Assembly: GCA_040235375.1 (NCBI GenBank)
Contig: JBECKQ010000438.1
Coordinates: 1 to 5,529, forward strand
Direction of reading: 5' to 3'
DNA length: 5,529 nucleotides
From: JBECKQ01 sp040235375
Lineage (GTDB): Bacteria > Planctomycetota > Phycisphaerae > UBA1845
Part shown: positions 1-5,059 of the stretch, in pieces
How positions within the stretch are numbered: position 1 is the first letter of the stretch
How the letters are laid out: each line of letters starts with the position of its first letter
Translations under genes and position numbers: made by a program
Notes under the pieces: model-generated
What the model saw: only the letters and a program-made list of their open reading frames with translations
Databases searched by the model: none
Told to the model about the DNA's origin: nothing

Positions 1-69
1 GTTCAGACCAGCCATCAGGTCTTGGTACGCCGCCGGCCCCAGTTGCTTCTCCAATTGCATCAATGTCAT
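1..69 (-). CDS. 5' end of an unknown gene, cut by the left window edge
   Basis: The first 23 codons of an open frame lie here, starting at an ATG at 69-67 and remaining open to base 1. The peptide begins MTLMQLEKQLGPAAYQDLMA and looks helical and amphipathic. The start is chosen because a GAGGAG Shine-Dalgarno sits about 6-7 bases upstream in the minus-strand reading. A second in-frame ATG three codons later has no such signal. The gene follows the E1/ThiF-like gene after a 129-base spacer, so it may belong to the same transcript or begin a new one. Too little is visible to assign a family or function; only the existence of a translation start is supported. Confidence 0.55.
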   Translation of the reverse strand, partial: MTLMQLEKQLGPAAYQDLMAGLN

Positions 70-175
70 CGGACGCTCCTCGATTCAACTAACCTGTCCC
101 TCCAAAATGACGAGTGCGCCCCAAAAACGTCAAATTTTACTCTTAGTGGCTTCGCGCCAGTCGGCGGTGGGAAGG

Positions 176-200
176 GAGCAGCCCGCCGCAAAAGCTGCTC
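176..200 (-). repeat. Perfect 7-bp inverted repeat at the 3' end of the E1/ThiF-like gene
   Basis: In the minus-strand reading GAGCAGC is followed by an 11-base loop and then GCTGCTC, a perfect 7-bp inverted repeat. The left arm overlaps the TGA stop of the E1/ThiF-like gene. No run of T follows (the next bases are CCCTTCCC), so it is not a textbook intrinsic terminator. It could be a weak attenuator, an mRNA 3'-end stabiliser, or chance in GC-rich DNA. Confidence 0.35.
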
Positions 201-930
201 AAGAGCCCGAGAAAACCCTCCTGGCCCTACCGCCAGAACCGGTTTTGCCATGCCGGCGTACCGACAGCCCAGGTGTCCGCGGGCCGACCACGATTGTCAC
301 GCGATCAGCAGCCGCGCTTCGTCGGCCTTCGCATGCAAGCGTCCGCCAACGAGTGGAGCCGGCAGCCAAGTGCATCAACTCGGCGACGAGCAAGCCGGCG
401 GCGATCGTCATCGTGTGGACCGGAATGGCAATTCGGGCCGATGAGCGCCTGATCCGCTTCAACGATGCACGGAATGCAGCATTGACGCGCAGGTATTCGA
501 TTCGGACGGTGCGTTTCTGTGCCGCGCAGGTGACGACGATCGTTCCGTCCGTGACGCGTTTGAGCGCTGCCGGCCACTGTGGCCGGCCGCTGGGGCAGCA
601 AATGATCGCGTCGATCGGGTCATCGGATTCATCGCGCAGGCGCGCCACGCTGGTGGCGGCATGAACGTGCATGGTCGGGTTGATCGCATGGCAGCATTGC
701 GCGGCGGCGTGGGCACGCGGCCTGCCGATGTCTTCAGGGGCATACCCGTGTGCCGCTTGACGGGATCGACTCACGCGCATTGAGTCGAGCAGCAGCAACC
801 GCTGGATGCCGATTGCCGCCAGCTGTCTGGCTACAAGTCGGCCGATTCCATCCAGGCCGACGATCAAGGTGGACAGGTTTCCCGGAGGCAGACGCTGCCG
901 GACTGGTGGCGCAGCGTTTCTTTGTTTCAT
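199..930 (-). CDS. Divergent E1/ThiF-family adenylyltransferase
   Basis: This 243-residue protein has the layout of the E1/MoeB/ThiF superfamily, cytosolic enzymes that use ATP to adenylate a C-terminal carboxylate. Seen in sequence: a Rossmann nucleotide loop VGLDGIG at 24-30, the acidic residue ending strand 2 (LLLLD, Asp49), an RQ pair at 57-58 in the position of the E1 'NRQ' motif, then GYAPEDIGRPRA (62-73), which matches the family's 'D-x-G-x-x-K-A' element with Arg for Lys. INP at 83-85 and a late helix AAGLLVAELMHLAAG (177-191) also fit. Odd points: there is no DN motif after strand 4, where the protein has IICCPSG (109-115), and no CxxC zinc pairs. The ATG at 930 has GGGAG 8 bases upstream. 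It lies 71 bases after the clamp gene. Its size recalls ThiF proteins of plasmid cassettes such as PRTRC. The fold is fairly sure; substrate and activity are unknown. Confidence 0.8.
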   Translation of the reverse strand: MKQRNAAPPVRQRLPPGNLSTLIVGLDGIGRLVARQLAAIGIQRLLLLDSMRVSRSRQAAHGYAPEDIGRPRAHAAAQCCHAINPTMHVHAATSVARLRDESDDPIDAIICCPSGRPQWPAALKRVTDGTIVVTCAAQKRTVRIEYLRVNAAFRASLKRIRRSSARIAIPVHTMTIAAGLLVAELMHLAAGSTRWRTLACEGRRSAAADRVTIVVGPRTPGLSVRRHGKTGSGGRARRVFSGS

Positions 931-1001
931 GGAATGTTCTCCCGGTTTGATCGTGATCCCGCTGGTATCGGCAGGAACAAGACATCTTCAGAACGGATCG
1001 A

Positions 1002-2297
1002 TCAGGCGGCGGCCACGGCTCGCTCTGGCGCTTCGTCGCCTTCGCCAGGCTGGAAGTTGGTGCCGAGCGTACGGCGACCGGGCGGCAGGGCCGTGTGGAT
1101 CGGCATGACGGTCCAGCAAGTGTGCTTTGTGCCGGCACCGTAGATCAGCGCCGGGCATCCCCGGACTGTATTGCAGGTGACATCGAGCTTATTCTGCCCC
1201 ACGTTGAGAACGATCTGTTCATCGTCGATCGAGCGAAGTGCGTCTGCCAAGAATGCCGGGTGGACTGCGGTCACGATGTGATCATCGCCCCCGCCGAGGA
1301 ACTCGACAGGTATAGACCCGCGGGCCTTGCCGATCTCGCCGGAGCCGGCGCTAACTTCCACTCGGTCAGAGGACAGATCAAGCGTGACGCCGCGATGGCA
1401 ATCGTCCGTCGCCAGCGACACTTCGTTGATCAGCTCGATCAGTCGCGCTCGGTCGATGGCGAACTTCGACTTGCTGACAGGCACAACATCGCGATACCGC
1501 GGAAACCTCCCTTCCGGCTCGCATGACCAGAGCATCCAGCGCGGTCCGCCGACGAACAAGTCGGCGGGCTCCCGCTGCTCTTGGCCATTGGAGTCCTTGG
1601 TCGGCGGGTTCGGCTTGATGTGCACCACGATGTTGGCGTCAAGCTTGGGTTCGATGAGCTTCTGCGCGACTGTCGCCAGCCGACGCGGCAGAATCGCTGA
1701 ACCTCTGAAGGGGCCCTCGATCTCGGGTAGTTCGCGCGTCACCAGACGGCGGCCGTCCGTTGCGACGAGCCGTGCACCGGCTTCGTCGCATTCGAACAGG
1801 ATCCCGTCGATCGCGTAGCGGCTCGGTTCGCGTGCCGTCGCCAGAAGCGCCGTACCGAGCCCCGTCTTGAGCTCCTCCGGTGAGCAGAGGACGTAATCAC
1901 CCTTCGGAATCGCGCGAACAGGCGGATACTCCTTGGGATCAAACGTCGGCAGCGCGTGCTCGACTGCGCCGCCGTTGACGACGAGGCGCTGACCGGCGCC
2001 TTCACCGTCGAGACGCAGCGTGCACTCGGCCGACTTGGCGACCTTCAGCCGGCGCGCGAGCTCATCGCACCGTACCACACATACCGGCAAACTGCCCTCG
2101 CAGTTGACCGTCGTGACGATCGCCGTGTCGAGATCGGTACCGGCAAGCTGTAGCTGGCCGTGAGCGGCCCGAAGCCGGAGGCAGGTGAGAATCGCCTTGG
2201 GATGACGGCTGACGACAACTTTGCTGACTCTCGCGACGGCGGCCAGCAGCAGCTTGCGGTCCAGCGTACAGCAGTTTCTTTTCACGCGGCGGGGCAT
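1002..2297 (-). CDS. dnaN: Accessory DNA polymerase III beta sliding clamp (DnaN family)
   Basis: The 431-residue product matches the three-domain bacterial beta clamp, the ring that encircles DNA and tethers polymerases and repair proteins. Family landmarks appear in order: KLLLAAVARVSKVV (15-28) as the first helix, GTDLD (53-57), SRYAIDGILFE (159-169), LVATDGRRLV (177-186), FPRYRDVVP (265-273) and WTVMPI (395-400), which corresponds to the usual C-terminal VMPM. It is longer than typical clamps of about 370 residues. There is a hydrophilic insertion around 230-246 and a tail of about 31 residues after VMPI that ordinary clamps lack. The open frame extends far upstream, but the ATG at 2297 is chosen because a near-perfect AGGAGGTGA precedes it and homology begins just after. 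Its start overlaps the preceding small gene by 16 bases. The divergence and small-gene context suggest an accessory copy rather than the housekeeping clamp. Confidence 0.93.
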   Translation of the reverse strand: MPRRVKRNCCTLDRKLLLAAVARVSKVVVSRHPKAILTCLRLRAAHGQLQLAGTDLDTAIVTTVNCEGSLPVCVVRCDELARRLKVAKSAECTLRLDGEGAGQRLVVNGGAVEHALPTFDPKEYPPVRAIPKGDYVLCSPEELKTGLGTALLATAREPSRYAIDGILFECDEAGARLVATDGRRLVTRELPEIEGPFRGSAILPRRLATVAQKLIEPKLDANIVVHIKPNPPTKDSNGQEQREPADLFVGGPRWMLWSCEPEGRFPRYRDVVPVSKSKFAIDRARLIELINEVSLATDDCHRGVTLDLSSDRVEVSAGSGEIGKARGSIPVEFLGGGDDHIVTAVHPAFLADALRSIDDEQIVLNVGQNKLDVTCNTVRGCPALIYGAGTKHTCWTVMPIHTALPPGRRTLGTNFQPGEGDEAPERAVAAA

Positions 2298-2476
2298 GAC
2301 GTCACCTCCTCCCCGTCGAGCTGCGTGGCGGGGTCCAGGCAGCACCACGTGGACACCGACTCGTCGAGCCGGCGCAAGGAACGGTTGATAGCGCCAACCT
2401 CCTCGCGAAGCGCCGGATCGCTGCTGTACAACTGACGCAAATCCTGTGGATCGAGTTCTCGCACGAGAATAACCAT
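2282..2476 (-). CDS. Small unknown acidic protein (64 residues) overlapping the clamp start
   Basis: I do not recognise this protein. It begins MVILVRELDPQDLRQLYSSD and continues with a helical charged stretch (PALREEVGAINRSLRRLDES, 21-40), then a Cys-containing tail with CC at 45-46 and one more Cys at 61. The spacing is not a standard zinc motif. There is no signal peptide or membrane segment. The ATG at 2476 has GGAG 8 bases upstream. The last 16 bases overlap the clamp gene, whose ribosome site lies within this frame, so the two are likely translationally coupled. A stable RNA hairpin lies just upstream of its start. The short length makes coding status less certain than for the neighbours, but start signal, position and codon pattern support it. 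Confidence 0.65.
   Translation of the reverse strand: MVILVRELDPQDLRQLYSSDPALREEVGAINRSLRRLDESVSTWCCLDPATQLDGEEVTSCPAA
2302..2310 (-). promoter_or_regulatory. Very strong ribosome binding site of the sliding-clamp gene
   Basis: The minus strand reads AGGAGGTGA, almost the full complement of the 16S rRNA 3' end, with 7 bases between AGGAGG and the ATG. It settles the clamp start against the longer upstream frame. The site lies inside the 3' end of the preceding small gene, where it encodes part of its GEEVTS segment, so translation of that gene runs across it. Confidence 0.85.
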
Positions 2477-2492
2477 GATTTGTTCTCCGGCC

Positions 2493-2516
2493 GCCCGGGG
2501 TCCGAAGACCCCGAGC
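2493..2516 (-). promoter_or_regulatory. Strong RNA hairpin with cUUCGg tetraloop in a 5' leader
   Basis: The minus-strand RNA reads GCUCGGGGUC, loop UUCG, GACCCCGGGC: a 10-bp stem with one U-G wobble closed by the exceptionally stable C(UUCG)G tetraloop. On the plus strand the same bases give a CGAA loop and a C-A mismatch, so the structure favours the direction in which the genes are read. It ends about 16 bases before the start codon of the 64-residue gene, next to its Shine-Dalgarno. No T-run follows, so it is not a standard terminator. A processing, stability or translation-control role is inference. Confidence 0.6.
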
Positions 2517-2590
2517 GGGATGGTTAGGCTTGTTTGTCAAAAGTCGGAAGATGCTGTTCGGCTCGCCTTCCTTGACGGCCTCGGCAGTGG

Positions 2591-2740
2591 TCAGTCGCCA
2601 CGGAATGGCAGGCTGAGCAGCACCAGACCTGCGAGCAGCACGATCATCAGGGTAATGGCTGCTCTTGGTGCGACAGGGTAGATCACGAGCGCAGTGAATG
2701 TCGCCATAGCGAGTGCAAGGAACTTCTGGTCGGCCGTCAT
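2591..2740 (-). CDS. Tiny two-helix membrane protein (49 residues)
   Basis: This short frame, ATG at 2740 to TGA at 2591, encodes MTADQKFLALAMATFTALVI followed by YPVAPR and a second very hydrophobic stretch, ITLMIVLLAGLVLLSLPF (29-46), ending RGD. Two apolar segments, about 7-24 and 27-46, separated by a Pro/Arg turn, predict a helical hairpin in the inner membrane. A GGGAG lies 8 bases upstream. The ATG overlaps the TGA of the preceding gene as ATGA, a classic coupling signal. I know no family for it. In phages small proteins of this shape include holins, but nothing lysis-related is visible here, so that is only an alternative. In other systems they act as membrane anchors or effectors. 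Confidence 0.72.
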   Translation of the reverse strand: MTADQKFLALAMATFTALVIYPVAPRAAITLMIVLLAGLVLLSLPFRGD

Positions 2741-2943
2741 TGTCGGCTCCCGCGCCGGCGACGATGGTGTCGCCGACGTGCCGACGTGCGGTCCCTGGCG
2801 TCACCGCTGACGAACCGACCGAAGGCGCGGATCAACTCGGTGAGCGGCTCGACGACCAGCTCGTTGAACAGCTGCAGCCACACATCGAACGCATCGCGTG
2901 GCTGGCGTGGTGGCCGGGGCGTGTTCATATGATGATGGTCCAA
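2737..2943 (-). CDS. Small unknown protein with amphipathic helix and Arg-rich tail (68 residues)
   Basis: The product has a Pro/Arg-rich start (NTPRPPRQPRD), a helical middle (AFDVWLQLFNELVVEPLTEL, then IRAFGRFV) and a strongly basic tail with RRRHHRRRRGSRQ. This suggests a nucleic-acid-binding or membrane-surface protein; I recognise no family. The start is uncertain. The TTG at 2943 is preferred because AGGAG (2951-2955) lies 7 bases upstream. An in-frame ATG five codons later (2928) and another ATG at 2964 have no properly spaced ribosome site. Its stop overlaps the next gene's ATG (ATGA). Upstream lies a 200-base stretch, 2944-3143, in which I see no convincing gene, promoter or terminator, only a weak 5-bp CGCTG/CAGCG inverted repeat just after the previous stop. 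Confidence 0.68.
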   Translation of the reverse strand: MDHHHMNTPRPPRQPRDAFDVWLQLFNELVVEPLTELIRAFGRFVSGDARDRTSARRRHHRRRRGSRQ

Positions 2944-3143
2944 GTGTTTGCTCCTGTTTTGCATGTTTACGGGAACTGAATCGGTCAGGCAGGGTCGAAG
3001 CAGCGCGGCGACGGTTGGTGACACGTGCTCTCTGCGAACGGCCTGCCTCGCGAGAGAATGCATGCGTGTCGCCAATTGCTCGAAACGAACGGACGTGCTT
3101 GACGAGAATCAATGTCGAGCGCTGGCCGGATTCAGCGGTTTGC

Positions 3144-3629
3144 CTATGCGCGGCCGGGGATCGGCATACGGCGTGGCCGCACGGCTTCCACGGCGATTTG
3201 CTGCCGGGATTCGTCGATGGCGGCGAAGAATTCCCACTCGGGTGTCTGTATCACCATCAGAAACCCGCCGAACCGTCGACGGCCGGCTTCGAGCTGACGA
3301 AGTGCTTCCTGATCCACGTTCTCCAGACGGGCGTCCCATGCAGGAGCGCGAAGTGCCGAGGACTGTCCGGCATGCGTCGTCTGCAGAGTGATCCGCTGAC
3401 GCGTCGCCAGGTAGATGTCCGAACGATTCTCAGCCGCCCGCTTCACCGCCAGCGTCACGCCGGACTGCAGTGACTCGCGGATAATCTCGAGCATCTGTCG
3501 GGACCACGTCGGATAATGGATTTGAATCAACGGGGCCGGCGCTTGATCCGGCACGGCGACTAAGCCCACGCCGAACAGCATGTCGTGCTCGGTAGCACGG
3601 TAGAGTGCGAGCATGTCGAGTGCGCACAT
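3144..3629 (-). CDS. Unknown soluble protein (161 residues)
   Basis: I do not recognise this protein. It starts MCALDMLALYRATEHDML and has an alternating hydrophobic stretch (FGVGLVAVPD, 19-28), a segment IQIHYPTWSRQMLEII (35-50), a long charged middle rich in Arg and Gln, and a compact end GGFLMVIQTPEWEFFAAIDE (121-140) that looks like two strands around a turn. No signal peptide or membrane span is evident, so it is probably cytosolic with an alpha/beta fold. The ATG at 3629 has GGGAG 8 bases upstream. It follows the 53-residue basic protein after 21 bases and sits in the same transcript direction. Nothing seen supports a specific function. Confidence 0.82.
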   Translation of the reverse strand: MCALDMLALYRATEHDMLFGVGLVAVPDQAPAPLIQIHYPTWSRQMLEIIRESLQSGVTLAVKRAAENRSDIYLATRQRITLQTTHAGQSSALRAPAWDARLENVDQEALRQLEAGRRRFGGFLMVIQTPEWEFFAAIDESRQQIAVEAVRPRRMPIPGRA

Positions 3630-3650
3630 TTTTGAATCTCCCGCGATCTG

Positions 3651-3812
3651 TCAGGCGCGACGGGGGCGTTTGCGGGGATAACCGCCGATACGCCTGCGGC
3701 GACGCCTCGACCACCGTGGGCCGAAGGCCTGGTGCTTGTGATGTGCCTGGACCTGCTCGTACCGTGTTCGGCTGCCGAGCAGCCATTCGATGAGGTCTTT
3801 AAACACGTTCAT
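3651..3812 (-). CDS. Small Arg-rich unknown protein (53 residues)
   Basis: The peptide starts MNVFKDLIEWLLGSRTRYEQ, an amphipathic helix with an aromatic/aliphatic face. It continues through a His-containing linker (VQAHHKHQAFG) to a very basic tail with six consecutive arginines (36-41) and ending PRKRPRRA. The overall layout resembles the 68-residue protein about 900 bases further along: a hydrophobic helix first and an Arg-rich end. Such tails bind nucleic acid or acidic partners, but no family is recognised. The ATG at 3812 is chosen over an upstream in-frame start because GGAG lies 8 bases before it and it overlaps the preceding TGA as ATGA, which indicates translational coupling. Confidence 0.72.
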   Translation of the reverse strand: MNVFKDLIEWLLGSRTRYEQVQAHHKHQAFGPRWSRRRRRRIGGYPRKRPRRA

Positions 3813-4159
3813 TGGGCTTTCTCCATCATGTGTCGTCGACTGCGAGCCGACCACCGGTGCGCAGTACGCGGCGGCCAGGCGGCGCCGCCGGGCTCGAAGT
3901 GGGCAATCTCCCAGGCGATGGCCTCTTCACGCGTCGGCGACCAGTGGAGAATCTCGCCCAAAGGTCGGCCGGTGAGCCATTGCACGAGGCGACGCACCAG
4001 CGACCTCGGCCGTGCCAACCGGACGAACCACTGCTGTCGCCGTTCGCAAAACTCGACATGCGAGGCGCGGCGAACGGAGATCAAACCGATCGCCTTCCAG
4101 TTGATCGTGTCGCTCCACAGTCCTCGAATCGTTCCGTTGGGTGTGATGATCAGCTTCAT
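3809..4159 (-). CDS. Unknown protein with N-terminal RASHVE motif (116 residues)
   Basis: The start MKLIITPNGTIRGLWSDTIN and the segment AIGLISVRRASHVEFCE (23-39) followed by QQWFVRL, GEILHWSPTREEAIAWEIAHF (68-88), form a pattern I associate from memory with small unnamed proteins of plasmids and phages (G-x-x-R near the start, RASHVE in the middle, a 'sp-T-R-x-E-A-x-A-x-E' helix near the end). No function is known to me. The C-terminal 28 residues are Arg/Pro-rich and probably disordered. A much longer upstream frame exists, but the ATG at 4159 has GGGAG 8 bases before it, overlaps the DUF2997 stop by one base (TGATG), and is where the family-like sequence begins. Confidence 0.78.
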   Translation of the reverse strand: MKLIITPNGTIRGLWSDTINWKAIGLISVRRASHVEFCERRQQWFVRLARPRSLVRRLVQWLTGRPLGEILHWSPTREEAIAWEIAHFEPGGAAWPPRTAHRWSARSRRHMMEKAQ

Positions 4160-4353
4160 CAGACGGACTCCCGTTCGGCGGCGCTGGTTCGCCGTGCGAT
4201 CCGCGCCTCGGGCTTGGTCCGATCGTTGACCACGCAACCGCCCAGGGCATCGGTGATCGCCCCGGTGACCTGCTTGCAGCCGGCATCGGTGAAGTTCATC
4301 GCATCCACCGTGCAGCTGCCGTCCAGTCGGATGACGATGCGAACGTATTTCAT
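4159..4353 (-). CDS. DUF2997 family protein
   Basis: The 64-residue product begins MKYVRIVIRLDGSCTVDAMN and continues FTDAGCKQVTGAITDALGG with a later KPEA. This fits the DUF2997 layout: two short strands around a DG turn, a 'G-x-C' (Cys26), a helix ending ALG (36-38) and a 'pE' near residue 48-49. The family is small and of unknown function, and its members are often neighbours of DUF1257 genes, as here. The 15-residue charged extension at the C terminus (RIARRTSAAERESV region) is not part of the core. The ATG at 4353 has GGAG 7 bases upstream and overlaps the zinc-ribbon stop by ATGA. The predicted beta-beta-alpha core is the size of half a ubiquitin-like fold, but that link is speculative. 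Confidence 0.8.
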   Translation of the reverse strand: MKYVRIVIRLDGSCTVDAMNFTDAGCKQVTGAITDALGGCVVNDRTKPEARIARRTSAAERESV

Positions 4354-4559
4354 GTTGGATCTCCGTCTTCGAGAACGACATCCACGCGGCGGTGGATGTC
4401 GATCCACGACCGGCCGCAGTCCAGGCAGTGAATGCGCTGTTGTGCACCGGTCGCGGTCACCTCCACAAAACCGCCTTCGACTTGATCACCTCCGCACAGC
4501 AGGCAGCTCGTCCCACCGGCGACAAGGTAGCGCTTGAGTTGTGCCTTCGTGGGTTTCAC
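4350..4559 (-). CDS. Small zinc-ribbon protein (69 residues)
   Basis: Two knuckles, CLLC (19-22) and CLDC (45-48), separated by 22 residues predict a single zinc ribbon. Around them are an N-terminal basic helix (TKAQLKRYLVAGG), a strand region GGFVEVTATGAQQRIHC, and GRSWIDIHRRVDVV after the second knuckle. The C-x-x-C-G...C-x-x-C-G-x-S-W pattern recalls small zinc ribbons common on phages and plasmids. The likely role is nucleic-acid or protein contact, but no partner is known. The start is GTG at 4559, supported by AGGAG 7 bases upstream that includes the stop of the DUF1257 gene. Its own stop overlaps the DUF2997 ATG (ATGA), so three genes here are tightly linked. Confidence 0.85.
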   Translation of the reverse strand: MKPTKAQLKRYLVAGGTSCLLCGGDQVEGGFVEVTATGAQQRIHCLDCGRSWIDIHRRVDVVLEDGDPT

Positions 4560-4568
4560 GGGATGCTC

Positions 4569-5012
4569 CTAGCGATAACCGGCGATGACCATCTCGATCT
4601 CGCCGGTCTCCAGTTCGCGCCGCTGCACCGTACGGCCGAGGCGACTCTGCTGTCGGGCCACCGCATTGAAGGCGTACTCCCGCTTGAGCTTGTCCTGCAT
4701 CGCCCGATTAAAGCGGGCGCTCTGCTGGCGGTGGCTGTACGCTCCGACGCCGGCGTCGAACTCGCTGATCCAGCCTCTGAAGCTGCCATCGTCCTGGCGC
4801 TCCCAGCCGGCATCGTTGGCGCCGGTGCCGATGTGCCGGCGGCGGATCACGACGTGCGCGCGCTGCGGCTGGGCATCACCTTGATATCCGTATAGCGCGA
4901 CCGGCTCCGGATGGACCTCGATCTGCGACGCTTCGAAGCCGCAGGCGATGAGCGCCGCGACCAGCGCCTGCGGGTCACGGAATTCTGTCTGGCATTCGAC
5001 AAAATGGGACAT
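4569..5012 (-). CDS. DUF1257 (Ycf35-like) family protein
   Basis: The 147-residue protein begins MSHF, as DUF1257 members usually do, and then shows the family's layout: FRDPQALVAALIACGF (11-26), YGYQGD (41-46), AHVVIRRRHIG (52-62), NDAGW (66-70), WISEFD (81-86) and a helical end with KLKREYAFNAV (108-118). The family includes plastid and cyanobacterial Ycf35 and has no established biochemical activity. Bacterial members occur in operons with DUF2997 and AAA+ ATPase genes. The ATG at 5012 is chosen over one eight codons upstream because AGGAG lies 9 bases before it and MSHF is the conserved start. It is separated from the upstream gene by 47 bases and from the zinc ribbon by 9. Confidence 0.92.
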   Translation of the reverse strand: MSHFVECQTEFRDPQALVAALIACGFEASQIEVHPEPVALYGYQGDAQPQRAHVVIRRRHIGTGANDAGWERQDDGSFRGWISEFDAGVGAYSHRQQSARFNRAMQDKLKREYAFNAVARQQSRLGRTVQRRELETGEIEMVIAGYR

Positions 5013-5059
5013 GGGTCTCTCCTGACAAATGGCCATCGCGAGGGAAACGATCGACCTGC

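Noticed and set aside
105..133. TTGACG with a 17-base spacer to TCATTT, a possible promoter for the left-edge gene
   Set aside because: The -35 is good but the -10 matches only weakly. A nearby TAAAAT (134-139) lacks a -35. Neither is strong enough to annotate.
107..664. Plus-strand open frames opposite the E1/ThiF-like gene
   Set aside because: They are antisense to a recognisable Rossmann protein and have shadow-like composition with no domain motifs.
2536..2541. Perfect TTGACA on the minus strand in the leader before the 64-residue gene
   Set aside because: No -10-like sequence occurs at 16-18 bases; the region there is GC-rich and forms the hairpin stem.
2298..2804. A 169-residue N-terminal extension of the clamp frame
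   Set aside because: It overlaps the 64-residue and membrane-protein genes, shows no clamp similarity and is low-complexity Arg/Gly/Pro sequence. A near-perfect ribosome site marks the internal ATG at 2297.
2801..3112. A 103-residue minus-strand frame across the 200-base gap
   Set aside because: It overlaps the 68-residue gene in another frame, has no suitable ribosome site at its start, and its composition is shadow-like. The downstream coupling by ATGA supports the other frame.
3812..4537. A 241-residue plus-strand open frame
   Set aside because: It runs antisense to four well-supported minus-strand genes, is rich in Arg, Ser and Pro as expected from a GC-rich shadow frame, and shows no recognisable domain.
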